A stretch of DNA of 51,680 nt from an uncultured Azospirillum sp. (lineage in GTDB: Bacteria > Pseudomonadota > Alphaproteobacteria > Azospirillales > Azospirillaceae), in contig NZ_CAMLJP010000038.1 of NCBI RefSeq assembly GCF_946480385.1, positions 1 to 51,680 of the forward strand, given 5' to 3'. The position numbers and the translations under genes were made by a program. Below the pieces are notes generated by a model. That model had not been told where the DNA came from and did not search any database. It saw only the letters and a list, made by a program, of their open reading frames with translations. Of this stretch, positions 27,425 to 40,009 are shown one piece after another (positions within the stretch are counted from its first letter, which is position 1; each line of letters begins with the position of its first letter).

Positions 27425-30400
27425 ATGATCGATCGGCAGGACCGGCTTTGGTACAAGGACGCCGTCATTTACCAACTGCACATCAAGGCGTTCTTCGACG
27501 CCGACAATGATGGCATCGGCGATTTCGCCGGCCTGACCCAGAAGCTGGATTACATCCAGGAACTGGGGGTGACGGCGGTGTGGCTTCTGCCCTTCTATCC
27601 ATCGCCGCTGCGCGACGACGGCTATGACATCGCCGACTACACCTCGGTCAACCCGACCTACGGGAACCTGGATGACTTCCGGCGATTCATGGAGGAATGC
27701 CACAACCGCGGCCTGCGGGTGATCACGGAACTGGTCATCAACCACACCTCCGACCAGCATCCCTGGTTCCAGCGCGCGCGGGAGGCGCCTCCCGGCTCCA
27801 ACCACCGCGACTATTATGTCTGGTCCGACAGCGACCAGAAATACCAGGGCACGCGCATCATCTTCTGCGACACGGAAAAGTCCAACTGGACCTGGGATCC
27901 GGTCGCCAACGCCTATTACTGGCACCGTTTCTATTCGCACCAGCCCGACCTGAACTTCGACAATCCCGAGGTTCTGGAGGAGGTGCTGAAGGTGATGCGC
28001 TTCTGGCTGGACATCGGGGTGGACGGGCTGCGGCTCGACGCCATCCCCTACCTGAAGGAGCGCGAGGGCACCAACAACGAGAACCTGCCGGAAACCCACG
28101 ACGTCCTGAAGGCGATCCGCGCCGCGCTGGACGCCGAATACCCCGACCGCATGCTGCTGGCCGAAGCCAACCAGTGGCCGGAGGATGTGCTGCCCTATTT
28201 CGGCGATCCGGAGAAGGGCGGCGACGAATGCCACATGTCCTTCCACTTCCCGCTGATGCCGCGCATCTACATGGCGGTGGCGATGGAGGACCGGCATCCC
28301 ATCGCCGACATCATGCGCCAGACCCCGGACATCCCGGCCGACTGCCAGTGGGCCATCTTCCTGCGCAACCACGATGAACTGACGCTGGAGATGGTCACCG
28401 ACAGCGAGCGCGACTATCTCTGGAACTTCTACGCCGCCGACCGGCGCATGCGGATCAACCTCGGCATCCGCCGCCGCCTCGCCCCGCTGCTGGAGAACGA
28501 CCGCCGCAAGATCGAGCTGCTGAACAGCCTGCTGATGTCGATGCCCGGCACGCCGGTGCTCTATTACGGCGACGAGATCGGCATGGGCGACAACATCTAT
28601 CTCGGCGACCGTGACGGCGTGCGCACGCCGATGCAATGGTCGATCGACCGCAACGGCGGCTTCTCGCGCGCCGACCCGGCGCGGCTCTATCTGCCGGCGG
28701 TGCTCGACCCGATCTACGGCTTCATGGCCGTCAATGTCGAGGCGCAGGCCCGCAACCCCTCCTCGCTGCTGAACTGGATGAAGCGGCTGGTGGCGGTGCG
28801 CAAGCAGCGCCAGAGCTTCGGCCGCGGCAGCTTCTCGCTGCTCTATCCCGGCAACCGCAAGGTCCTGGCCTATGTCCGCTGCCTGGAAACGGAGGACGGG
28901 GCGGAGATCGCACTGTGCGTCGCCAACCTGTCGCGCTCGGCCCAGGCGGTTGAGCTGGACCTGAAGACCTGGAAGGGCCGCATCCCGGTCGAGCTGCTGG
29001 GCCGCACCGTCTTCCCGCCGATCGGCGACCTTCCCTATCTGCTGACCCTGCCGGCCTACGGCTTCTACTGGTTCGCCCTGACGGCGGAGGCGGAGCTGCC
29101 GACCTGGCACGAGACCCCGCCGGAGCCGGTGCCGGACCTGCTGACCATCGTCATGCGCGACGGCTGGCACAGCCTGACCACCGGCAAGGCGGCGGACGAG
29201 CTGGGTCGCGACATCCTGCAGGCCTTCCTGCCCCAGCAGCGCTGGTTCTCCGCCAAGGACCGCCGCATCACCCGCTCGCACGTCACCATGGCCGCCCAGC
29301 TTCCGGGACCGGGCGAAGGCTTCCTGCTCGTCAGGACGCAGGTCGGGCTGGATGGCGCCGCCGCCGACCAGAGCTATTTCCTGCCGCTGGCGATGAGTTG
29401 GGAGAGCGGGGCGGGCGGCACCGGCTGGCCGCTGCTGCCCTACACGCTGGGCAAGGTGCGGCGCGGTCCCAGGACCGGCGCCATCTATGACGCCGTGCAG
29501 GCCGACGGTTTCGCGCTCGCCCTGATCGAGGCGCTGCGCCGCGGCGACACGCTGAAGGCCAACGCCGGTGACGACGTCGTCCGCTTCACCGCGACCGAGG
29601 CGTTGAACGCCATCGAGCTTTCGGAAGAGGCCGAGGTGCGGCGCCTGGGCGTCGAGCAGAGCAACACCTCCGTTCTGGTCGACAGCCAGATCGTGCTGAA
29701 GGTGCTGCGCCGTCTGGTGGAGGGCGAGCATCCCGAGGTCGAGATGGGCCGCTTCCTGACCGAGGTCGGCTTCGCCAACACCCCCGCCCTGCTGGGCACG
29801 GTGGAGCAGGTCGCGGCCGACGGCACGCCGACCGCGCTGGCGGTGGCCCAGGCCTTCGTCCGCAACCAGGGCGACGGCTGGGCCAGCACGGTTGAGGAGC
29901 TGGAACGCCAGCTGGAGGACATCCGCCTTGGCGTCGCCGGCACCACCGAGGACGCCGCCGAAACGGGCGAGCCCTTCGGCATGCATCTGGTGATGATGAC
30001 CACGCTGGGGCAGCGCACCGCCGAACTGCACCGGGCGCTGGCGCAAGGCCCCGGTAAGCAAGGCACCGCCAATCCGGCCTTCGATCCGGAACCGATCACC
30101 GCCGAGGATCTGGCGCGCTGGGCCGATGCCGCCCGCGTCCAGGCGGAGGCTGCCTTCGCCGCCCTGCCGGGCACGCTGGACCGCCTGCCATCCGACGTGC
30201 GCGCCGATGCCGAGCAGCTTCTGGCCCGCCGGGCGGAGGCGATGGACCGGCTGTCGGCGCTGGCGTCGATGCCGGCCGACGGCGTCAAGACCCGCATCCA
30301 TGGCGACTATCACCTGGGGCAGGTCGTGCGGGCGCAGAACGACTGGTACATCCTCGACTTCGAAGGGGAGCCGGCCAAGACGCTGGAGGAACGCCGCGCC

Positions 30401-30775
30401 AAATCCAGCCCGTTGCGCGACGTGGCCGGCATGCTGCGCTCCTTCAACTATGCGGCCTGGGCGGCGCTGTTCCGGCTGGACAGCGCCGGCGAGGGTGCCA
30501 ACAGCGGCGACAGCCCGGCGCTGGCAGCCGCCCGCGACTGGGAACGGCGCAGCGTCGAATCTTTCCTTGATGGCTACCGCACGGTGATCGAGGGCTGCCC
30601 GGCCTGGCCGTCCGCAGCCGGCACCGCGCGCGGCCTGCTGACCCTGTTCCTGCTGGAAAAGGCCTTCTACGAGATCGTCTACGAGGCGGCGAACCGGCCC
30701 AACTGGATCGGCATCCCGGTCAAGGGCGTGCTGGGCCTGCTGGACGACGCGCAGGAGGCGGGCGCGAAGGAGTAA
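27425..30775 (+). CDS. treS: Trehalose synthase fused to maltokinase (TreS-Mak)
   Basis: A 1116-residue bifunctional protein. Residues 1-545 are a GH13 trehalose synthase that interconverts maltose and trehalose; catalytic residues are Asp205 (GLRLDAIPYL), Glu247 (LAEANQWPED) and Asp317 (RNHDEL). Residues about 590-1116 are a maltokinase domain with the aminoglycoside-phosphotransferase-like motif HGDYHLGQV (His959) and the Mg-binding ILDFEGEPAK. The kinase makes maltose 1-phosphate, the substrate of GlgE. ATG 27425 begins the canonical MIDRQDRLWYKDAVIYQLHIK-type opening; 66 codons of open frame upstream are low-quality. It heads the cluster with glgB, glgX and malQ. No glgE is visible in the window. 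Confidence 0.95.
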   Translation: MIDRQDRLWYKDAVIYQLHIKAFFDADNDGIGDFAGLTQKLDYIQELGVTAVWLLPFYPSPLRDDGYDIADYTSVNPTYGNLDDFRRFMEECHNRGLRVITELVINHTSDQHPWFQRAREAPPGSNHRDYYVWSDSDQKYQGTRIIFCDTEKSNWTWDPVANAYYWHRFYSHQPDLNFDNPEVLEEVLKVMRFWLDIGVDGLRLDAIPYLKEREGTNNENLPETHDVLKAIRAALDAEYPDRMLLAEANQWPEDVLPYFGDPEKGGDECHMSFHFPLMPRIYMAVAMEDRHPIADIMRQTPDIPADCQWAIFLRNHDELTLEMVTDSERDYLWNFYAADRRMRINLGIRRRLAPLLENDRRKIELLNSLLMSMPGTPVLYYGDEIGMGDNIYLGDRDGVRTPMQWSIDRNGGFSRADPARLYLPAVLDPIYGFMAVNVEAQARNPSSLLNWMKRLVAVRKQRQSFGRGSFSLLYPGNRKVLAYVRCLETEDGAEIALCVANLSRSAQAVELDLKTWKGRIPVELLGRTVFPPIGDLPYLLTLPAYGFYWFALTAEAELPTWHETPPEPVPDLLTIVMRDGWHSLTTGKAADELGRDILQAFLPQQRWFSAKDRRITRSHVTMAAQLPGPGEGFLLVRTQVGLDGAAADQSYFLPLAMSWESGAGGTGWPLLPYTLGKVRRGPRTGAIYDAVQADGFALALIEALRRGDTLKANAGDDVVRFTATEALNAIELSEEAEVRRLGVEQSNTSVLVDSQIVLKVLRRLVEGEHPEVEMGRFLTEVGFANTPALLGTVEQVAADGTPTALAVAQAFVRNQGDGWASTVEELERQLEDIRLGVAGTTEDAAETGEPFGMHLVMMTTLGQRTAELHRALAQGPGKQGTANPAFDPEPITAEDLARWADAARVQAEAAFAALPGTLDRLPSDVRADAEQLLARRAEAMDRLSALASMPADGVKTRIHGDYHLGQVVRAQNDWYILDFEGEPAKTLEERRAKSSPLRDVAGMLRSFNYAAWAALFRLDSAGEGANSGDSPALAAARDWERRSVESFLDGYRTVIEGCPAWPSAAGTARGLLTLFLLEKAFYEIVYEAANRPNWIGIPVKGVLGLLDDAQEAGAKE

Positions 30776-30891
30776 CCGGGCAAATCCGCGGCGGGAATGG
30801 TGTGACGAAACCGCCGCGGGTATGTTCACCTCCGGAGAAGGCGTTCCCTGCGTCCAGTCATTCCCGCGAAGGCGGACTGTGCCAAACCGGT

Positions 30892-30991
30892 CCCCTCCCT
30901 AACCCTCCCCCGCCTATGGCGGTGGAGGGAACTGCCGCCGCTTCGCAGAAGGCACCCTCTCCCTCGAAGAGGGGGAGGGTTGGGGAGGGGG
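30892..30991. repeat. Palindromic intergenic element (treS-glgB)
   Basis: The 303-bp space 30776-31078 holds a roughly 100-bp inverted-repeat element. The left arm (30892-30911, C-rich, CCCCTCCCTAACCCTCCCCC) pairs with the right arm (30971-30991, G-rich) with one mismatch. A second nested hairpin, ACCCTCTCCCTC-GAA-GAGGGGGAGGGT, occupies the right half. Such C/T-G/A palindromes are dispersed in many proteobacterial genomes; related copies occur at 33.4-33.5 kb. It can act as an mRNA stabiliser or partial terminator between treS and glgB. The rest of the space shows nothing else I can support. Confidence 0.65.
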
Positions 30992-31078
30992 CAACGCCTC
31001 TGACGCGTTCCGGCTGGACGGTGAACGATCAACGGTCCACAAGACGTTGGGGCCTCCACGAAGAAGGGCACTTGGCCA

Positions 31079-33394
<2,316 letters not shown>

Positions 33395-33401
33395 GAAGAG
33401 T

Positions 33402-33519
33402 CCCCTCTCCCCCCCGGGGAGAGGGTTAGGGTGAGGGGGACGCATTGCGGCTCTCTACCGAGAATCAATTCCGCGAGTCTCCCCTTACCCTTCCCTCTCC
33501 GGGGGCGGGAGAGGGAGAC
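33402..33519. repeat. Pair of REP-like palindromes after glgB
   Basis: Two hairpin units in opposite orientation. The first is CCCTCTCCCC-CCC-GGGGAGAGGG (33403-33425), followed by GTTAGGGTGAGGGGGA. The second is centred on TCCCTCTCC / GGGAGAGGGA at about 33491-33519 and preceded by CCCCTTACCC, which mirrors the tail of the first. They resemble the repeat at 30.9 kb and belong to a family of dispersed intergenic palindromes. They begin eight bases after the glgB stop. Confidence 0.65.
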
Positions 33520-33548
33520 GCACGCGACAACCCGCTCCACTTTCCCAA

Positions 33549-33580
33549 CCTCCCTTGACGCCGCCGGAGGGAGGCTTTCT
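33549..33580 (+). terminator. Probable terminator after glgB
   Basis: A 7-bp stem CCTCCCT / AGGGAGG (33549-33555 and 33568-33574) with a 12-nt loop, followed by CTTTCTTATT. The U-rich tail and position after the REP-like palindromes suggest that glgB transcription ends here and that glgX has its own promoter. Confidence 0.55.
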
Positions 33581-33750
33581 TATTGGATCCCTTGTGTCTT
33601 TTCGGGGAACCGGTGAAGCGTGCGCTGGCTGATGGTCGATAGGAACCCCGTTCCCTTCATTGATGACGCGATGCGAACCCGGCGGATAAACCGCAAGGCG
33701 TCGTGCCGCCGGCCGAATCCGCATGCGGCCACGGCGGTGGGGCAAGGGCA

Positions 33751-33826
33751 TGGAACAATGGAACAGGCCCCGAAAACTGTTTCATCCTGTTCCAAACGTT
33801 CCATCCGCCGGCCTCCCAACCGGCGG
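33751..33826 (+). promoter_or_regulatory. glgX leader with two hairpins
   Basis: The 494-bp glgB-glgX space (33395-33888) holds the repeats and terminator listed separately and, near glgX, a nested inverted repeat. TGGAACA (33751) and TGGAACAGG (33759-33767) face CCTGTTCCA (33786-33794) and GTTCCA (33798-33803). A second perfect hairpin, CCGCCGG-CCTCCCAA-CCGGCGG, follows at 33805-33826, 63 bases before the start codon. They could form a structured mRNA leader or be repressor sites. No clear -35/-10 pair was found between 33600 and 33750. Confidence 0.45.
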
Positions 33827-33888
33827 CCTGTCGGATCAGCGGCCCTGACGATCACCTCAAGCAATTCCACCACACAGGCCGCCCGCTG

Positions 33889-36027
<2,139 letters not shown>

Positions 36028-36181
36028 GGAGCGGGCATGAAACCGATGGTGCGTCGCCCTGCGATCCTTTGCCCACTGTCCATGCCCCCGGCGGAGATGC
36101 TACCGCGACGGGCGAAGACAAAGCGTGTTACGCTATGCCGCGCGTTCCCGTCACAGCGGCAGCGGAGCTTCGGGTAGGACG

Positions 36182-37279
36182 ATGCCGGATTACGATTTCT
36201 CGCAGGTCGACGCCGCGATCATCGACAGCCAGCTCAACACCGCGCGCGTGTTCCGCGACGTGCTGATCCGGCTGGGCTTCCGCCGGGTGGAGCTGTTCGA
36301 TTCGGTGAAGGCCGCCGCCGGGCTGTTGGCAGCGGCCATGCCCGATCTGGTGCTGGTCGATGCCGACGGCGAGGATTCGGAGGCCTTCCGCTTCATCCGC
36401 TCCCTGCGCAATGAACCGGCGGTGCCCAACCCCTTCGCCTGCGTCATCGTCACCACCTGGGCGCCGACCCCGGCGCTGCTGACCCGCGTCACCAATGCCG
36501 GCGGCGACGACCTGCTGATGAAGCCGGTGTCGCCCAAGCAGGTGCGCGAGCGCATCGTCAGCCTGATCGAGGCGCGCAAGGGCTTCGTCGTCACCGCCGA
36601 CTACACCGGTCCCGACCGCCGCAAATCCCCGCGCGAGGGGGCGCAGGTGCCGGTGCTGGACGCCCCCAACACGCTGCGGCTGAAGGCGACCGGCCAATGG
36701 ACCCAGTCCGGCGCCCGCATGCGGCTGAACGAGGCGATCGCCACCGTCACCACCCAGAAGCGGCTGCGCGCCAGCATCCAGGTCGCCTTCCTGATCGAAT
36801 TCGCCCTGGCCGGTCTGGCGCGGCCGGTTCCGGACCGCATGTCCATCGACCATGTCGGCCGCATCGGCGGCTTCCTCGACGACCTGCTGCGCCGGCTGGG
36901 GGATGACGGCGACCATGCCCCGGTCGAGGCGGTCGCCCGCGCCATCAAATCCCTGGCCGACAAGGTGCGCGCCGCCGCCGAGACCGGCCCGGTTTCCATC
37001 GACGACCGCGACCAGCTGCAAGCCCTGTCCCGCGCCCTGATGCAGGCCGTCGATCCCGACCGCCCGCTCGAGGCGATGACGCGGGAGGTGGCCTCCGCCG
37101 TCGCCGGTTATCGCAGCCGGCTGGAGCAGATCGCCCAGGCCAAGGCCGCCGCTGCCGCATCGGCGCTGGCGGCCTCATCCGCCGATACGGCGGGTGAGGC
37201 CGCGAACGAATCCATCGCCTCCGCCGTCCCGCCGCCAACTGTGGCCGGGCCGGCGGCTGCCTCGCTTTCTGCCGGCTGA
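36182..37279 (+). CDS. Atypical response regulator (REC domain plus unknown C-terminal part)
   Basis: A 365-residue protein with an N-terminal CheY-like receiver domain (residues 8-135). The phospho-acceptor is probably Asp60 in LVLVDADGED, with Thr91/Thr92 and Lys114 (LMKPVS) in place. Of the acidic pair only one aspartate is kept (AAIIDSQ), and the usual proline after the acceptor loop is missing. After the receiver comes the motif YTGPDRRKSPREG, common in Rhodospirillales single-domain regulators, then about 210 residues of helical sequence of unknown function with an Ala-rich end. No DNA-binding domain is recognised. GGTAGGAC precedes ATG 36182. It sits between glgX and malQ; co-transcription is likely, with a 109-bp gap to malQ. 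Confidence 0.8.
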   Translation: MPDYDFSQVDAAIIDSQLNTARVFRDVLIRLGFRRVELFDSVKAAAGLLAAAMPDLVLVDADGEDSEAFRFIRSLRNEPAVPNPFACVIVTTWAPTPALLTRVTNAGGDDLLMKPVSPKQVRERIVSLIEARKGFVVTADYTGPDRRKSPREGAQVPVLDAPNTLRLKATGQWTQSGARMRLNEAIATVTTQKRLRASIQVAFLIEFALAGLARPVPDRMSIDHVGRIGGFLDDLLRRLGDDGDHAPVEAVARAIKSLADKVRAAAETGPVSIDDRDQLQALSRALMQAVDPDRPLEAMTREVASAVAGYRSRLEQIAQAKAAAAASALAASSADTAGEAANESIASAVPPPTVAGPAAASLSAG

Positions 37280-37387
37280 TGGGGGAGTGCCGATGGCATA
37301 GGCCGCCGGGCGGCATTGACGCTGCGGACCGCGATCCCAATCCCTAAGCCCCACACCTCTTTCCGTACAAACCCGCGGGGACCCTGC

Positions 37388-39580
37388 ATGAGTGATCTCG
37401 ACCGGCTGGCCGATCTGCTTGGACTAGAACCCCACTATCACGACATCTGGGGCAACCGGCGGGAGACCTCCGCCGCCACCAAGCGGGCACTGATCGCCGC
37501 CATGGGATTGCCGGCTGCCACCGACGAGCAGGTCGCCGACAGCCTGCGCACGGTCGAACGCCGGTCCTGGAGCCGCCCGCTGCCGCCGGTGCTGGTGGCT
37601 GGGGAAGGGCAGGGGATCGATCTGGGCGTCGCCCTGCCGGCCGGTCTGGACGATGCCATGCTCGTTTGGGATCTGACTCCGGAGGGCGGGAGCGCCCAGG
37701 GTGGCCGCATCGTCATCAGCGACCTGCCCGTCACCGACCGCGCCAGCTTGGACGGCACGTCTTACGAGCGCCGCGCGCTGGGCGCCCTGCTGCCGGTGTC
37801 GCTGCCCATCGGCTATCACCGGCTGGACCTGCATGTGGAGACCGCCGGAGGAACAGCCGGGCCGTCGGGCTCCACCACCCTGATCGTGGCGCCGGACCGC
37901 TGCGTGACGGTGGAGGAGATGGTGTCGGCCGGCCGCAGTTGGGGCATCGGCCTGCAGGTCTATTCGCTGCGCTCGGATCATGACTGGGGCATGGGCGATT
38001 TCGCTGACCTCGCCGGCTTTGCCGAGGTTGCCGGGCGGCTGGGCGCCGGGCTGGTCGGCCTCAACCCGCTACATGCCCTGTTCCCGGCCGATCCCAACCA
38101 CATCGGCCCCTACTCGCCGTCCAGCCGCCAGTTCCTGAACATCCTCTACATCGACCCGGCCTCCGTACCCGAATTCGCCGGTGCCGACGACCTGCGCGCC
38201 CGCATCCAGGACCCTGCCTTTCAAACGGCGCTGGCCGTTGCCCGTCAGGCTGAGCTGGTCGACTACCCCGCGGTCGCCGCGCTGAAGCTGCCGCTGCTGG
38301 AGGCTCTGCACGCCCGCTTCCGCGCCTTGCCCGACGACCACTCGCGCAAGGCCGCCTATGCGGCCTTCCGGCAGGAGATGGGGGCGGCGCTGGACCGCCA
38401 CGCCCTGTTCGATGCCCTGCACGAACATTTCTTCCGCGAGGACTCTGCGCAGTGGATGTGGCGGAGCTGGCCGGCTGCCTTCCAGGACCCGCAGAGCGCC
38501 GAGGTTGCCGCCTTCGCCCGCGAGCATGCCGATCGCGTCGATTTCTTCGCCTGGGCGCAGTTCGAGGCCGACCGCCAGTTGGGCGAGGCCGCGGCGCGCG
38601 GGCGGTCTGCCGGGCTTGCCATGGGATTCTACCGCGACCTTGCCGTCGCCGCCCATCCCGGCGGTGGGTCCGCCTGGGCCGATCCGTCGATGCTGGTGAA
38701 GGGCGCCAACGTTGGGGCGCCGCCCGACCAGTTCAACATGAACGGCCAGAACTGGGGCCTTGCCCCATTGTCACCGCTGGGTCTGCGCGAGGCGGCATAC
38801 CGCCCCTTCGTCGAGCTTCTGCGCGCCAACATGCGCCATGCCGCGGCACTCCGCATCGACCATGTGATGGCGCTGCAGCACCTGTTCTGGATTCCGGAGG
38901 ACGGCAGCCCCGGCGCCTATGTCGCCTATCCCTTCCACGACCTGCTGCGCATCGTTGCGCTGGAGAGCCGCCGCAACCGCTGCGTCGTGATCGGCGAGGA
39001 TCTGGGCACCGTGCCGGAGGGTTTCCGCCCGGCGTTGGAGCAGGCCGGGATCCTCAGCTATCGCGTGCTCTACTTCGAGCGCACCGCCGACGGTGGTTTC
39101 AAGCCGCCTGCTGACTATCCCGCCGGGTCGATGGCGACGGTCAGCACCCATGATCTGGCGCCTTTCAAAGGCTTCTGGACCGGCCGCGACCTTGACTGGC
39201 GCCAGCGTCTCAGCCTGTATCCGGACGACGCCAGCCGCGACAAGGACCGCTGGGACCGTGGCGTCGACCGCTGGCGCCTGCTGCAAGCCCTGTCGAGCGA
39301 GGGGCTGCGCCCGGACAGCTATCCGACCGAGGACGGCGACCAGCCCTTCCGCGTGGAACTGTCCGCCGCTGTCCACGCCTATCTGGCGCGCACCCCATCG
39401 CGCATCGTGATGATGCAGATCGAGGATGCTCTGGCCGACGACGAGCAGCCCAACCTGCCTGGCACCGTCGACCAGCACCCCAACTGGCGCCGCCGACTTC
39501 CCCGCAAGCTGGAAGAGTTGGAGTCCGACGACGACCTCCGCCGTATCGTCGCCCCGATGACGAACATCGCTCCGCACTGA
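37388..39580 (+). CDS. malQ: 4-alpha-glucanotransferase (amylomaltase)
   Basis: GH77 enzyme of 730 residues that transfers maltooligosaccharide chains between alpha-glucans, releasing glucose. Residues 1-170 are the N-terminal beta domains seen in E. coli-type MalQ. The catalytic barrel starts with SWGIGLQVYSLRSDHDWGMGD split over the substrate-binding strand. Catalytic residues are Asp491 (LRIDHVMAL), Glu537 (VIGEDLGTVP) and Asp589 (STHDLAPFKGFW). The C terminus has the family motif NLPGTVDQHPNWRRRL. In this cluster it would recycle maltodextrins released by GlgX and link them with maltose for TreS. Confidence 0.95.
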   Translation: MSDLDRLADLLGLEPHYHDIWGNRRETSAATKRALIAAMGLPAATDEQVADSLRTVERRSWSRPLPPVLVAGEGQGIDLGVALPAGLDDAMLVWDLTPEGGSAQGGRIVISDLPVTDRASLDGTSYERRALGALLPVSLPIGYHRLDLHVETAGGTAGPSGSTTLIVAPDRCVTVEEMVSAGRSWGIGLQVYSLRSDHDWGMGDFADLAGFAEVAGRLGAGLVGLNPLHALFPADPNHIGPYSPSSRQFLNILYIDPASVPEFAGADDLRARIQDPAFQTALAVARQAELVDYPAVAALKLPLLEALHARFRALPDDHSRKAAYAAFRQEMGAALDRHALFDALHEHFFREDSAQWMWRSWPAAFQDPQSAEVAAFAREHADRVDFFAWAQFEADRQLGEAAARGRSAGLAMGFYRDLAVAAHPGGGSAWADPSMLVKGANVGAPPDQFNMNGQNWGLAPLSPLGLREAAYRPFVELLRANMRHAAALRIDHVMALQHLFWIPEDGSPGAYVAYPFHDLLRIVALESRRNRCVVIGEDLGTVPEGFRPALEQAGILSYRVLYFERTADGGFKPPADYPAGSMATVSTHDLAPFKGFWTGRDLDWRQRLSLYPDDASRDKDRWDRGVDRWRLLQALSSEGLRPDSYPTEDGDQPFRVELSAAVHAYLARTPSRIVMMQIEDALADDEQPNLPGTVDQHPNWRRRLPRKLEELESDDDLRRIVAPMTNIAPH

Positions 39581-39740
39581 CCGACCGGTGCCGCCGGCCT
39601 GGGGATGGAAACCGGGTCGGTGGCGGCCGTTGGAAAAAAATGCATCCGGAACGAAAAAAGCTCTTCACAGCCCGGCATGTGGTCGCTATAAACCCGCCCA
39701 CACCACGGGGCACGGCGAACGAGCCGCCCCGGTGACGGTC

Positions 39741-39814
39741 TGGGGGATCGTCTAGCGGTAGGACAGCGGACTCTGACTCCGCCAGCCTAGGTTCGAATCC
39801 TAGTCCCCCAACCA
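39741..39814 (+). tRNA. tRNA-Gln (anticodon CTG)
   Basis: A 74-nt cloverleaf with encoded CCA. The acceptor stem TGGGGGA (39741-39747) pairs with TCCCCCA (39804-39810), the anticodon stem GCGGA/TCCGC encloses loop CTCTGAC with anticodon CTG (reads CAG), and the T arm contains GGTTCGAATCC. It is the likely integration target of the adjacent prophage: the integrase gene begins to its right and phage DNA starts at the 3' end. Confidence 0.97.
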
Positions 39815-39842
39815 ACCTTTCCCGAGCAAAATCAACACGTTA

Positions 39843-39866
39843 GGCCCGCCCTACGGTGGGCCTTTT
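39843..39866 (+). terminator. Terminator after tRNA-Gln
   Basis: An 8-bp stem GGCCCGCC / GGTGGGCC (one G-T wobble) with loop CTAC and a following TTTT, 29 bases after the tRNA. It would end the tRNA transcript and is probably carried by, or restored by, the integrated element. Confidence 0.75.
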
Positions 39867-39874
39867 GCATTTGA

Positions 39875-39966
39875 GCGTGTCGCAGCGTGTCGCAACGCTA
39901 TCCCGTTGATCTGCAACGATTTCCAAGCGCTACAAGGCGTTTCGGCGCAACACGGATGCAACACGG
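39875..39966. repeat. Four integrase arm-type-like repeats
   Basis: Four copies of a CGTGTYGC core: two head-to-tail copies of GCGTGTCGCA on the plus strand (39875-39884 and 39885-39894), and two copies of CCGTGTTGC on the minus strand (read on plus as GCAACACGG at 39947-39955 and 39958-39966, 11 bp apart). They lie between the tRNA and the integrase stop. Short repeated sites in this position are what arm-type sites of lambda-like integrases look like; binding is inferred. Confidence 0.55.
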
Positions 39967-40009
39967 TTGGGGTGGTTCCGTTCTCTCCTTGTTCTGAGCG
40001 TTCCGCAGA

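Noticed and set aside
27302..30829. Minus-strand open frame of 1175 codons opposite treS
   Set aside because: Its length is a result of the strong third-position G/C bias of the plus-strand gene. The product is Arg/Gly/Val/His-rich and has no motif, while the plus strand encodes a complete TreS-maltokinase.
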